Assembly (NCBI GenBank): GCA_032622095.1
Contig: CP136064.1
Location: 255,603,863 to 255,667,862 of the forward strand
DNA: 64,000 nucleotides
Direction of reading: 5' to 3'
DNA from: Siphonodentalium dalli
Lineage: Eukaryota; Mollusca; Scaphopoda; Gadilida; Siphonodentaliidae
Under the pieces are notes generated by a model that saw only the letters and a program-made list of their open reading frames with translations, ran no database searches and was not told where the DNA came from. Shown one piece after another: positions 39,701 through 54,700 of this stretch. Position numbers and translations under genes: made by a program. Numbering within the stretch: the first letter of the stretch is position 1; the number at the start of each line of letters is the position of its first letter.

Positions 39701-42700
39701 GCATACATTTTCTGATAGTGCGACAAATCAAAATTCTCTAGAAAACAAGAGTTTGTTTCCTTATAAATCTTGTTGCTTTGACATTCAACAAACCTATGAT
39801 ATATGTATGTTTGATTTCACCATGCTTTGGAATGGCTGCCCTCTATGTTCATATTCACAAAGCATCCATTCAAGTCTGAATTTAAAGTGTCTGACATTTG
39901 CAGAATGAGGTCCCCGAAAGGTGAATTTAATGATGCTATGTCGCAAGGCAGGCTAGCATCACTGAATTCATCCTCTGGGGACCGCATTCTGATTAGGCCT
40001 CAACTACCATGGGAAACCTAGGAACAGATTGAAATTCTCCAGTTGAAGTTGGTGAGTACCTCGATTATGCATTTAATCTTCCAAATTAGGGTATATAGAA
40101 ACTGAACAGAAGGGAAAAAGTAACTAAAATGTCTATTTGATACTTAGATAATTCCCAGAAGATGAGGCCTAAGCAGAATGAGGTCCCTGGGGGTGTATTT
40201 GGTGATGCTAGCCTGCTGTACATCACTAAATTCACCCTCTGGGGACCTCATTCTGCAAATGTCAGACACACTAAATTCAGACTTGCATCCATTTGACCAA
40301 ACTTGAAGACATACACATGTACCGGTACAAGCTCAAATTCTGGGTGCAAAGCCTGTTATAGAAGAGTAATGGGATGGGATCAAAAACAGTATCAACCCAA
40401 CTGATATCCTAAGCTGTAGTGTGTAGTGAACTGAGAAGACTTGATCTACACACTGTGAGAAGTTTTCACACTGTTCACGCATATGGTCTTGTATGGTGGA
40501 TGATTGACAGAATTAACTCTTTTCTGCGTAAATATGCAGTACACAGAAGATATTAGTCATTTCGATACTTTATGGATTCTCTCGCTCAATTATACAAGTA
40601 TACATTGGAATGGTCTACTATACATTTTGGAGGGATGTTCAGGTAATAAAAGCTGACTTAACAATAATAAAAGTGCAGAATGGTCTATTATTGATTTGGA
40701 GGTATGTTAAGGTGATAAAAGATGACGACAGATATAAAAGTACATAGGATTTTAATTAATTGAGGGAAATGTTTAGATAATAAGTTCAACAAACGACTTA
40801 TTATCTGAGCATTTCTTATGGGATAACTACTCATCAATGATGCCTTATTATAGAAAGGGTTAAACTTATTATCTGAACATGTCCTATGGGATAACTACTC
40901 ATCAATGATGCTTTAGTATAGAGAGGGTTAAACTTATTATCTGAACATTTCCTATATGATAACTACTCATCAATGATGCTTTAGTATAGAAATGGTTAAA
41001 CTTATTATCTGAACATTTCCTATATGATAACTACTCATCAATGATGCTTTAGTATAGAAATGGTTAAACTTATTATCTGAACATTTCCTATATGATAACT
41101 ACTCATCAATGATGCTTTAGTATAGAAATGGTTAAACTTATTATCTGAACATTTCCTATATGATAACTACTCATTAATGATGCATTAGTATAGAAATGGT
41201 TAAACTTATTATCTGAGCATTTCTTATGGGATAACTATTCATCAATGATGCTTTAGTATAGAAATGGTTAAACTTATTATCTGAACATTTCCTATATAAT
41301 AACTACTCATTAATGATGCTTTAGTATAGAAATGGTTAAACTTATTATCTGAGCATTTCTTATGGGATAACTATTCATCAATGATGCTTTAGTATAGAAA
41401 GGGTTAAACTTATTATCTGAGCATTTCTTATGGGATAACTACTCGTCAATGATGCTTTAGTATAGAAAGGGTTAAACTTATTATCTGAGCATTTCTTATG
41501 GGATAACTACTCGTCAATGATGCTTTAGTATAGAAAGGGTTAAACTTATTATCTGAGCATTTCTTATGGGATAACTACTCGTCAATGATGCTTTAGTATA
41601 GAAAGGGTTAAACTTATTATCTGAACATTTCCTATATGATAACTACTCATCAATGATGCTTTAGTATAGAAATGGTTAAACTTATTATCTGAACATTTCC
41701 TATATGATAACTACTCATCAATGATGCTTTAGTATAGAAATGGTTAAACTTATTATCTGAACATTTCCTATATGATAACTACTCATCAATGATGCTTTAG
41801 TATAGAAATGGTTAAACTTATTATCTGAACATTTCCTATATGATAACTACTCATTAATGATGCTTTAGTATAGAAATGGTTAAACTTATTATCTGAGCAT
41901 TTCTTATGGGATAACTATTCATCAATGATGCTTTAGTATAGAAATGGTTAAACTTATTATCTGAGCATTTCTTATGGGATAACTACTCGTCAATGATGCT
42001 TTAGTATAGAAAGGGTTAAACTTATTATCTGAGCATTTCTTATGGGATAACTACTCGTCAATGATGCTTTAGTATAGAAAGGGTTAAACTTATTATCTGA
42101 ACAATTCCTATGTGATAACTACTCGTCAATGATGCTTTAGTATAGAAAGGGTTAAACTTATTATCTGAACATTTCCTGAGGGATAACTACTCGTCAATGA
42201 TGCTTTAGTAAAGAAAGGGTTAAACTTATTATCTGAACATTTCCTGAGGGATAACTACTCATCAATGATGCTTTAGTATAGAAATGGTTAAACTTATTAT
42301 CTGAACATTTCTTATGGGATAACTACTCATCAATGATGCTTTAGTATAGAAATGGTTAAACTTATTATCTGAACATTTCCTATATGATAACTACTCATCA
42401 ATGATGCTTTAGTATAGAAAGGGTTAAACTTATTATCTGAACATTTCCTATATGATAACTACTCATCAATGATGCTTTAGTATAGAAAGGTTTAAACTTA
42501 TTATCTGAACATTTCTTATGGGATAACTACTCGTCAATGATGCTTTAGTATAGAAAGGGTTAAACTTATTATCTGAACATTTCCTGAGGGATAACTACTC
42601 ATCAATGATGCTTTAGTATAGAAATGGTTAAACTTATTATCTGAACATTTCCTATATGATAACTACTCATCAATGATGCTTTAGTATAGAAAGGGTTAAA

Positions 42701-45700
42701 CTTATTATCTGAACATTTCCTGAGGGATAACTACTCATCAATGATGCTTTAGTATAGAAATGGTTAAACTTATTATCTGAACATTTCCTATATGATAACT
42801 ACTCATCAATGATGCTTTAGTATAGAAATGGTTAAACTTATTATCTGAACATTTCCTATGTGATAACTACTCATCAATGATGCTTTAGTATAGAAAGGGT
42901 TAAACTTATTATCTGGGATAACTACTCATCAATGATGCTTTAGTATAGAAAGGGTTAAACTTATTATCTGAACATTTCCTATGTGATAACTACTCATCAA
43001 TGATGCTTTAGTATAGAAAGGGTTAAACTTATTATCTGAACATTTCCTATGTGATAACTACTCATCAATGATGCTTTAGTATAGAAAGGGTTAAACTTAT
43101 TATCTGAACATTTCCTATGTGATAACTACTCATCAATGATGCTTTAGTATAGAAAGGGTTAAACTTATTATCTGAGCATTTCTCATGGGATAACTACTCA
43201 TCAATGATGCTTTAGTATAGAAAATGGTTAAACTTATTATCTGAACATTTCCTATATGATAACTACTCATCAATGATGCTTTAGTATAGAAATGGTTAAA
43301 CTTATTATCTGAACATTTCCTATATGATAACTACTCATCAATGATGCTTTAGTATAGAAATGGTTAAACTTATTATCTGAACATTTCCTATATGATAACT
43401 ACTCATCAATGATGCTTTAGTATAGAAAGGGTTAAACTTATTATCTGAACATTTCCTGAGGGATAACTACTCATCAATGATGCTTTAGTATAGAAATGGT
43501 TAAACTTATTATCTGAACACATTTCCTATATGATAACTACTCACCAATGATGCCTTATTATAGAAAGGGTTAAACTTATTATCTGAACATTTCCTATATG
43601 ATAACTACTCATCAGTGATGCATTAGTATAGAAAGGTTTAAACTTATTATCTGAACATTTCCTATGTGATAACTACTCATCAATGATGCTTTAGTATAGA
43701 AATGGCTAAACTTATTATCTGAACTTTTCCTATATAACTACTCATCAATGATGCTTTGGTATAGAAATGGTTAAACCTATTATCTGAACTTTTCCTATGG
43801 GATGACTACTCATTAATGGTGCTTTAGTATATAAATGGTTAAACTTATTTTATTTTTTTCAGCTTTGACAACAACACTCTTCTCCACTTGATGATTGATA
43901 TTTTCACAGATGAAAATGAACAGTTCGTGCAAGTGAGTCTGAGTCTGTTGCTCTGTTATTGATTAACCATTCCATGACTGGAGCTTCCTGAAATTTTGCG
44001 AAAACCCTGTGCCACTGCATTCTCTTATATGAGAGCCTCACATATATAAGAGAATACATTTGCCTAACAATATTTATCTTGACCTTGTAAGCCAGTGCAT
44101 TCTCTTATATATGTGAGGCTCCCTATGGGAGACTCACATATATAAGAGAATGGACTGGTACAGGACCTTTAATGTTGCACCAGCACAGCTCCCGTTATGA
44201 AAGGGTTAAATTTAGTTTCCAACAGACTTTTCCTGGCAAGAGATTTCAGTTGCAATTACGTTATGCTGTCAGTGGCAGCATGGATGGCATCTTGTGCTCA
44301 CATTTTAGGGTATGTCTTCAAAATTGTCTTGTTTACTTTTATTAAAGCTGGCCATTCCACAGTAATTTGTTCTCAGGGGTCTGATGAATAGGGCCCTGCG
44401 AATTAATTCAATTCGATGCGATTTGGAATATTTCGTCTGATTCGATTAGATTCAAAATCAGCTGTCCAGATTCGAATTGTATCGAATCACTAGCACCAGT
44501 TGTATTCTCATCAAGGCAATGGACAATATTGCTTTTTCGCGAAGATAGCTTATGATACCATTGAAAGACCACACATTACAAATGCTGGTGTAGACTGAGC
44601 TATATTATATAGACCACTGAAGCATTGCACAACTAATGAAACTGATCAAGCAAAATTTAATATATATGTTGAACTTCAGCTACGTGAATGCTTACTGACT
44701 TTATTATTGCTTATGATAACATTTCGATATTATATAGCAGAGATAGCCACAAAGTATGCTCACCTAATTGGTTAAATGCGAATTTGATCCATTTATGGAT
44801 AATATTTACAACATATACGTACGATCACATAACGATCTTCAGTATTGATACGACTGAATCAATGATTCGATTCGAAATGAAAATGCCCGATTCACAGGGC
44901 CCTATCGGATGAATAAGAAGGATAATTACATTTATTACACATCCATTGTATTCTCACTAAGAGCAATGGCTTTCAACTGTGTGGTCATTTTTCACAGAAA
45001 GCCCCTAGAGCAATCCTGATGTTTTTTTTTTTTGGAGGCAAGCTAAAAGTAATGCCCTAAATAATCGACTCCTTAATCACAGCAGAATTATGTGTAATTT
45101 TTCAGGATTTAGTCGGAAATATGGCTTGTTGCAACAAGCCATATTTCTGACTAAATCCTGAAAATTACCCATAATTCTGCTGTGGTTAAGGAGTCGATTA
45201 TTTAGGGCATTACTGTACATCATGAAGTAACGAGAATTTGATACTACATGTACATATAGCACCGCATGGATTTATATTTCACTTGGGAATCAGATTGTGA
45301 ATTTATTATTCAGAGTTTGAATGTAGTGTCTGTTTGGCATTCATGTGGATTTAAAATTTTCTGCCTTGCCTGTATGTTTCCATTGAACAAAATACAAATG
45401 ATTGAAAATATACCGGTAGGTACCGGTGGGTAGGTACCGGTGGGTAGATAGCAGATGGTAGGTACTGGTCGGTAGGTACTGGTGGGTAGGTAGTACCTGT
45501 AGGTAGGTACCGGTGGATGGGTACTTGTGGGTAGGTACCGGTGGGTAGATAGCAGATGGTAGGTACTGGTGGGTAGGTACTGGTGGGTAGGTGGTACCTG
45601 TAGGTAGGTACCGGTGGGTGGGTACCGGTGGGTAGGTAACGGTAAGCATTTCAGTTATTCTTAATAGCTCTTGAATATTGTGAATGTTATTGTTAGTTTA

Positions 45701-48700
45701 TCCAATTATGAATGCTGGGAACAGCATAGACTTGGTCAGATGAGAGATTTTTTCATGGTCACTTCTGCATCATCAAGTGCTGGTGTATTTTGAAATATTC
45801 TATTTATGCATGCAAGGATTATGACCTCATCCATTTTAATTCAGAATGCTTGACTTCGGCAATCTGGTACGGCAACCCTTTGCCATGGCCCAGTTTGCTT
45901 CAGCAAATGGCTTCTGCTCTGCATTGCTGATTGCCATAGCCAGTTATGAGAGCTGTGACCTAGAACTTCAGGTGACTGCAATCGCAAACAAACTTTGAAA
46001 AATTTACCAGTTAATGTAAGGTGTTATTAACGGTACTCAATCCGATTCGACGGTCCCCATATCATCAGATTCCAACAACAACAATATTTTTTTAAATGCT
46101 GCTTCAGTTATCAGAATCGATTAATTGTCCAAAAATAATGCTAACCGCAGTCAACTAAAAAGTATAAAATTGCTCAAAACCTGTTATTTATCAACGTTTT
46201 GTTCAACGAAATTTAGCCGCTGGATTTTAGAGTTATCGATCTTCATCCGCTATCTGGTCAAATAAGTTCTTCTCGTCAACAGTTTACTGGGCCACTTAAT
46301 ATTAAAATAATAGATTTCAAACATCGATATCTGATGACTCCTAGCTTTGATGGGTGGGTTCCTCGACTCGAATCAAATATTTTGTACCCCCGAAGCCAAG
46401 GAAATAGTAATCTGCAAGGGTTAATTTCGGATTGAGTACCTTTAAGTACTAACTAAAAACACCTGGAATTATGAAATACCTGAGGCCCAATAAATGATGC
46501 AAGTCATATGTTAAATTACTTTATTACATGATCCTACCCTTATTCCATTCAATAAACCCATTCTATAAATTGTGATACTAAACGTTCGTTTAATAACAGG
46601 AAATAGTGCCAGGTGACCTTTGACTTCCGGTTTGTCATCTGTTTACATTCCAGAAGCTACATCTCAAAATACTACGGCTTCCAATATTTTTCCAACAAAC
46701 TATAATGAATGAAGAGTTTGAAAAGTTACGTCATTAAATATTTGTCATTAAATATATGTCATTAAATATGCCAAAGTGTCTTTATTTATCTGGGACTATT
46801 TCTTTACACGGGCAAACAACACATAGATACGTGAAACGACATTGCATGCCTTATAGAAGAATGTTAGTTTCGCGTCCCATTTGTTTATTTAAGTTTGTTT
46901 TGTTGAGGTTTTGGATCCTGTAATAAATAGAATTTACAACTCGTCCCCAATTTATAGCGAAATTTACAAAAATTGTCCAGTAAATTAGGTCTGGACGAGC
47001 CTTTTTTTGTAATTCCGCTATAAACTGGGGACTCGTAGATTCTCTATATATTAACCCTTCCATGACTGGAGCTTCCTGAAATTTTGCGAAAACCCTGTGC
47101 CAATGCATTCTCTTATATATGCAAGTCTTCCTTAGGGAGCCACTCATATATAAGAGAATACATTGGCATAACAATATTTACCTTGACCTTGTAAGCCAGT
47201 GCATTCTATTATATATGTGAGGATCCCTATGGGAGACTCACATAATAAGAGAATGCACTGACACAGGATCTTTAATGCTGCACCAGCGCAGCTCCCGTCA
47301 TGAAAGGGTTATCTACATGTACTAGCTAGTAACACCTGGAATTATGAAATATGTGAGGCCCAATAAATGGTGCAAGTCATATGTTAAATTAATATATTAA
47401 ATGAACATTTTCTATTTGTTCTGCACAGATGTTTCCATGTAGGACGGGCCACACGGAAGGGGAGACTACTCTCATTTACATATTAGTCACTGATAGGTGT
47501 CTCTACCTACTAAAGAAACCTGAGCAGCACGCCAAGTTTATAAAAGAAGCTGTGATCAAGCTAACAGAACTTGATTATGTTTCAGTAAGTAACAGTCCGA
47601 AACGTAATGTGACATGTGCTTATAGACCAAGTCTTCTCGGTCCACAACAGCTTGAGATATCGGTTGGGCTGATGCTGTTTTTTGGCCGAGTCCTGCCCCG
47701 TTGCTGTTCTATAATGGAAATTCATTCATTCATTCATTAACCCTTTGAGTGCCAGGGGCCGATATTATCGGCCCTAAACCTACACAATAAGTCTGTTAAA
47801 GAATATAATAAAATATATTAAAATTGTAAAAAATATTTAAAAATATTAAAAAAAAAAAAAAAATTGTTAAGCCAATGCATTCTCTTATATATGCGAGGCG
47901 ACCTATGGTCGACTCACATATATAAGAGAATGCATTGGCACAGGGTATATGGGTTGATACAAAAATCGGACCTGGCACTCAAAGGGTTAAAAAGACGTAT
48001 TACATGTACATATGTAACTTGGGCATTCATGTAAACTGCATGTGATTAATCCGTCTTCAACATGATATATCATTTATCGTGATAGAAAAATGTCTAGTGA
48101 TGATACAATCGTTTAATGTATTGTTTACATGCATTTTCTGATAGCGCAACAAATTGAAATTCTCTGAAAAACAAGGCTTTGGTTTCTTATATGTGACCCG
48201 CCATATCAAATCCAGTTGTAAGTCGGGATTTTTTTACCCTGTGCCAATGCATTCTCTTATATATGCGAGTCGACCATAGGTCGCCTCGCATATATAAGAG
48301 AATGCATTGGCCTAACAATTTTTTACAATTTTAATAATTTTGTCTTGTATTCTTTAACAATTTTATAATTTCACCCATACAGAGCCCCAGACAAACATGA
48401 GCAGACAACACTCTTCTATATGCTTCTATATATGTGTGGGGCTCCCTGCAGGGTAATGGATGTTTTTTATTTTATGTCCTAAAAATATTAAGAAACATTT
48501 ATAAAAAAAAAATATAAGAGAATGCATTGGCACAGGGTAAAAAAAATCCCGACTTACGACTGGATTTGATATGGCGGGTCACATAAATCTTATTGCGCGA
48601 TGACTGATCAAGGATAACAGTATCGGCAGCCGCACTTTGTATCCTTTGATGTTCTTTCAATTTGTGTCGCATCATGTCAGTTTAATTGAATACAATAATT

Positions 48701-51700
48701 ATATCAAATATGTTGATTGCGTATTCTCTGTCACCATCTGTGTAATTAATTCAGTTTGAATATGGACTAATGTGTCCGGATATGGTATGAAGAATGTGTC
48801 ATAATACAATGCTAAACGAGAAACCTATACGCAATGAAATCCAAGCCAACTTAGCTGAGACACCCGGTATTAATTAGCTGGAGGGATACAAATTTAGTAG
48901 CATCAGCCACCAGTTTGAAGCTCTGGTTACCGTCTTCCTAACGTAATACCCGCGAAAAACGGGAACAGCAGTTATTTCGCAGTTATTTTATAGTACTCAA
49001 TAGCCACATTGTAAATTGGAAGTTTTCCATGGGAATGAGGGGTTGTCGATTAGTCCACTTCGACTAAATTTTTGACTGTTGAATTAGTCGACTATGAAAA
49101 ACCCTAGTTGTTTCAACACTAGTTTCAAGCCATTATGTACTTTCACCAAACCTAAGCTGACAAACGGAAACATTCGAGCCATCAGCCATATATAAGAGAA
49201 TACATTGGCCTAACAATATGTACCTTGACCTTGTAAGCCAGTGCATTCTCTTATATATGCGAGGCTCCCTATGGTACTCACACTGGCACAGGATATTTAA
49301 TGTCATGAAAGGGTTAATAAATTGATCACTACAATATCCTCCTTCAGCCATTTAGAAATAGCTTTCATGGTGCCGTTCTTCTATATTTCCATACATCCAT
49401 AGTAATAGCTTTCATGGTGCCGTTCTTCTTTATTTCCATACATCCATAGTAATAGCTTTCATGGTGCCGTTCTTCTTTATTTCCATACATCCATAGTAAT
49501 AGCTTTCATGGTGCCGTTCTTTATTTCCATACATCCATAGTAATAGCTTTCATGTGCCGTTCTTCTTTATATTTCCATACATCCATAGTAAGGCCAAAAA
49601 AAAAAAAATGTTTTGGTTCTCAGGCCCCGCCGCATTGAATAAAAAGGGCCGCATTAGGCCTTGTTAATAGTCCAGGAGATCAACCCCAAGAAATAACAAA
49701 TGTTGCTCATTTTGACGGACAAGTGCTATCCGGTCTAATTTTGTAGTAAAATATATGTAGATTACGAAAATCCATGATAGCAGTGGTGAATTTGTAGCTT
49801 AATTGGCGAAAAACGTGTTTTTATTGACCTACCCGACGACCGAAAATGAAAGAATTTTCCGGCGACGTCATAGTACTACTAGTAGTCCGGGAGCTAATAT
49901 GGTTACCCTTGCACCCCCTGGGACTTAACTTCTCCCAACTCATTTTGTTCCTTATTATGTCCTTCATCTTTTAAGCAATGTTAACAAGAAAAAAAAGTGG
50001 CCGTATAGACTCCAGAAAAAATGGCGTCCATCATGGCCGCCGTTTTTCAGACCAGTCCCTAAGTCAGTTTTATGCAAATTATAGCGCTGAAATTCTTGTA
50101 AAATGTATACAAATGTATATATTTTCGTGAAGCTAAGACATAATGTCACTTTTTTGGGGCAAAATTGAAACTCACCATCCAAGATGGCCACCAAAATGGC
50201 TGCCGGAAGTTGAAAATATGACTCTTTTTTTTACAAATATCTTCTAGGTCGATTCATGCTGTTTGGAACTGGTTGAGTAATGCGACTTTATTTTGTATTT
50301 TGTGTAACTGATCATTGGGGCAATTAAATATGCACTTTTTTGGTTCTTAGCCGTTTCCGTTCCCTCAAAATTTCGAATTTACAGAACGCAGTATAAAATT
50401 TCACCAAAAAATCACAATTGGGATTATAGTCATATTTTAACAAGAAATGAACAGAACTTTGTAATGTAAGTGATGCATATGATTATACCTATGAATATTC
50501 CAACTCACTGGAACCAAAATCTTACTTTGGCTCAAAATGGCTGCCAAAATGGCTGCCAAAATATGGAAAATAATAAATATTGCCCCAGCGTGTCCTGCAA
50601 TCGATTACAAGTTGTGGATGATGTACAAAATTGGCTATTCTGCCTTCTATACATTGAATACTAACATGTCTGATGTGCCATGGTTAATTATTACTATTGT
50701 CACCACTGACATCACCAAAAATATTGGACTTTTCTCTCATAAAGTTGACTTAAATATCGGCAAAAATTTACTTTTCATGTTTGGACCATTTTTGCAATTA
50801 AAATGTAACTATATTTGAGTTGAAAGGTGTTTATTGTTTTGGTCTATATTAAATGTGTTGGGAAACATTTTTTCCCAAGTAAAGCATTGAAAACATTGTA
50901 CTATGCACTGATTCAAAGTCACTTAGTTTATGGTATCCAAATATGGGGTCATGTTCCGGAAGTCAAGAGAATATTCCTATTACACAAACGAGCATTGCGT
51001 ATAATATGCAATAAGAAGTACAGGAGTCACACAGATCCACTCTTTAAAAAAGAGAATATCTTGAAAATACATGACTTACACACTCTAAATTCCTCAATTT
51101 TCATGCATGACTGGTGTTATAACCGCCTGCCCGCGTTTTTTGGAACCATGTACAACAAACGAGCAAAATCAACCCCAAGACACCCGAATCCCGTACTGTT
51201 AGAACTCCCTAGAACCAAGTGGTCAGGAAAACTACCCCACCACGCCTTCCCCACAACATGGAACAATATGGAAAAAGACCATACTGCTTGCCAAAGCATG
51301 CACACATTGAAGAAGCGCTTACAGATAGCCATAGTGAAAAATTACTCCGAAAATGTACGCTGTAAAAACAAAGGATGTCCCGATTGTGCTCAATAAACAA
51401 CACGGATAATCATAGTCATACTCGTTGTTGTTGTATAATCATAATACTATTCAAATAAGTTTCTTCTCAGCTGCATGTGGACACACGTCGCATTCTCGTT
51501 CCTAACATGCCCATATATACTGCCACACATCATAAATGTTACCGTACATTATCATGATTTATCTAACGGGACTATTACCATACACCACCAGATATACATA
51601 AACAGATATATATATGTAATATTGATAATTTGAATTATCCCAAAACCTCACTCAACAAAGAGACTTTCCGACGATCCATATAGATTCTCATTCTGTTTAC

Positions 51701-54700
51701 CTATATAAAGATGGCGGTATCTCTCGCCTGAAACCATTGTAGCAACAGAAAACAAGATATTTTGTTCCTAATATATACCCATGGAACTGGAACTGGAACT
51801 GAAACTGTTAATATGTTTTAGATAATTTGAACAGTTCAAAAAATTCCTATGGAAAGATAGTACATCTTCGATCTGATAAATCGTCTGGATTGGCTCACAA
51901 CCACGACAATACTCATATGTGATATGCCCTAAGTACTAGATTCTAAACAGTTTTATATATGACTATAGTCTGTACAAGTGCGTGGATCTGAAATACAAGC
52001 ATCTATGCTATTACGTATAGTTATACTTGTTTTATGGGGTAGCAGGAAGACAGCCCGATAGGGCTAAGCTACGCCCGACAATACACTGTTATAATTTATT
52101 ATGTATTACTGCCACTGTATCATTCGTGTGTAATGTAAATAAACTATCCTATCCTATCCTATCCTATGTGTCACACTACGGGATTTATAGACCAAATTGT
52201 TCGCCCGATTTTTGTATACTCTCATTAAGTAGACATGGATAAACTTTTTATATGCAGCCTGTGTCAGGGAGGACGCAGTTATATAGGGGTGGTGTAATAT
52301 AGTGTGTCATTTTGACATATTTCTCGATGGGTTAATATATAATGCTATGTTATTATGGTCTGAAATGACTAATATCGAGATTTCTGGTGACCATTCAACG
52401 TTTGATACCATTTGATGTCCCGATGGGGTATATTTTAGAAATTCTGACACGTCACCAAGCTTCGGTACATGTCACGAAGCTTCGGTACATAGGATGAAAA
52501 ACCGCCACAGATTTGGGGTTAATGATGCAAGGTCACATTTTTTGCCAGATTTCGACAGAACTATATGCTCTCATTAAGTAGACAATTATAAACTTCTTGT
52601 ATGTAGCACTGTGTCAGGGAGGGAGCAGTTATATAGTAGGTGTAATATAGTGTGTCATTTTGACATAATTACACCATGGGTTAATATATAATTCCATGAT
52701 AATTACGATCTGAAATGACTGATATCAAAGTTTATGGTGACCATTCAACGTTTGATGCCATTTGACGGTACGTGTCACGAAGCTTCGGTAAATTGAATGA
52801 AAAATCGCCACAGATTGTGGTTAACGATGCGAGGTCACATTTTCGCCAGATTTTGACGGAACTGTATACTCTCATTAAGTAGACATCGATAAACTTCTTA
52901 TATGTAGCCCTGTGTCAGGGAGGGAGCAGTTATATAGTAGGTGTAATATAGTGTGTCATGACATATTACTCGATGGGTTAATATATAAAGCGATGTTAAT
53001 TGTGATCTGAAATTATTAATATCCGGGTTTCTGGTGACCATTCAATGTTTGTTACCGGTACCATATGATGTCATATGGTGGTATATTCCTGGAGTTCTGA
53101 CACGTCACGAAGCTTCGGTACATGGCACGAAGCTTCGGTGCATTGGATGAAAAACCGCCACAGGTTTGGGTTTAAGAATGCATTGTCAATTTTTGTTTTG
53201 CCACAGCACTGGGAGATAAATACCCAGAGTCACATGTTTCTTCTGATTTTGATAGTACTGTATACTGTTATTAATAAAGATACACCTTGATTAACTTCAT
53301 GTTGAATGAACCAGTCACAGTATAATTTTCAATTATTGAACATTTAACTTGAATGTCACGAATAATCGGTACATTCATGTTTTTGTTTCGACGTCGACTG
53401 TATGCATAAATCTGATTTAAATATAGTAATATATAAATAATAATTAATGTACCGAAGCTTCGTATCTATAGGTTACAAACACCTAATTATTTTCCATAGG
53501 CGACAGTGTTAACTAAAAGTCCCGCCGGCTATGGGTTAAGCCTATTTGAACTTCAAGTGGTCAATTTTCCCTTAGCACGTCATCCGCTGCACCAGTATGT
53601 GACAACAAACGCGCCATTTTCGGTATTTTTTTCAAACGATAATCTTGCATTTCCACAACTACCCCATTTACTGCACAAAAGTCAGCAGCATAAACATATC
53701 CAGACCCCTTGCGTAACTTCTGGATACCACCAGACTCTTCCTGGACATCTAAACATACACAATCGCTATATTTATGTAGGCTATGATTTTCTGTTCCCGA
53801 TTAGGGATATTTCCCTCAATGATAATCAACCAATCAGCAGCCAGATTGTTTAGTTATGCTGACTCGAGTTTCAAGAATCATAACTCTATATAATTAGTTG
53901 CTTGTAACATATAATTGTAAAGAAAATCGAACTTTGATCGTGTAAACTGCGCCAAATTTACAAAAAAAGCTTTACTGTGATACGATAGAAATATAGAAGT
54001 CATTGGACATCCTATTATCTCCCAGTGGTCCTTTGACCCACATACCCCGTTTTAAAATTGACCATTTTTTGGGGGGTAAGAAATAACACCGATACTCGAT
54101 TCCTGATAACTCTGGAAGCACAGTTTAGTAGAAAGATACTAATGTCTCATGTCATGCTTGTTATATACATATATACTGCACAGTGTCGCATGCCCCATGT
54201 CCATCCACTCTCTAATCGGAATATTATGACCACAAATGTGACCACACCCAAAATTCAGGGTTTTTCATCATAATTTAATTTGTAAAATCCGACTCGCGTG
54301 CATAACGCACAGGGTAGAAAGGCATATGTATACGTTTTGGAAACTAGTTACGTATATCTACCATACGCCTTAAGGAATTTATCTAATTTTGAACAGTACA
54401 ATGTTTAATTAGATTTGAATTAGACCCCCCCCCCTCAACTTAGAAAACAAGTAGAAACCTTCTTAAATCCATTTAAAAACATTGTAGAAGCCAAGTTGTA
54501 AATTATTTAACAATATTAAAATAATTATGGTGAATTTTAACCTTAAAATCATACTAAGATGAAATGGTTGCAATTTGGACGATTTTGCGTAAAAAAGTAG
54601 AAAAAAATGGTAAAATATTGAAAAAAAAACATTTAAATTCTTCAATTTTTTCAGCACAATTAGTTATTTAACATTATTAACACAATTACTATTCAACTTA

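Noticed and set aside
45341-45649. Pro/Tyr-rich minus-strand frame
   Set aside because: Translation of the GGTAGGTACCGG minisatellite.
45836-45972. Exon-like stretch with AG acceptor and GTGACT donor between exons 8 and 9
   Set aside because: The same sequence occurs inverted near 18140-18220, so it is a dispersed repeat; exons 8 and 9 join in phase without it and match the human order.
53506-53853. 115-codon open frame inside the Harbinger-like element
   Set aside because: No recognisable transposase or other motif, and the composition looks random.
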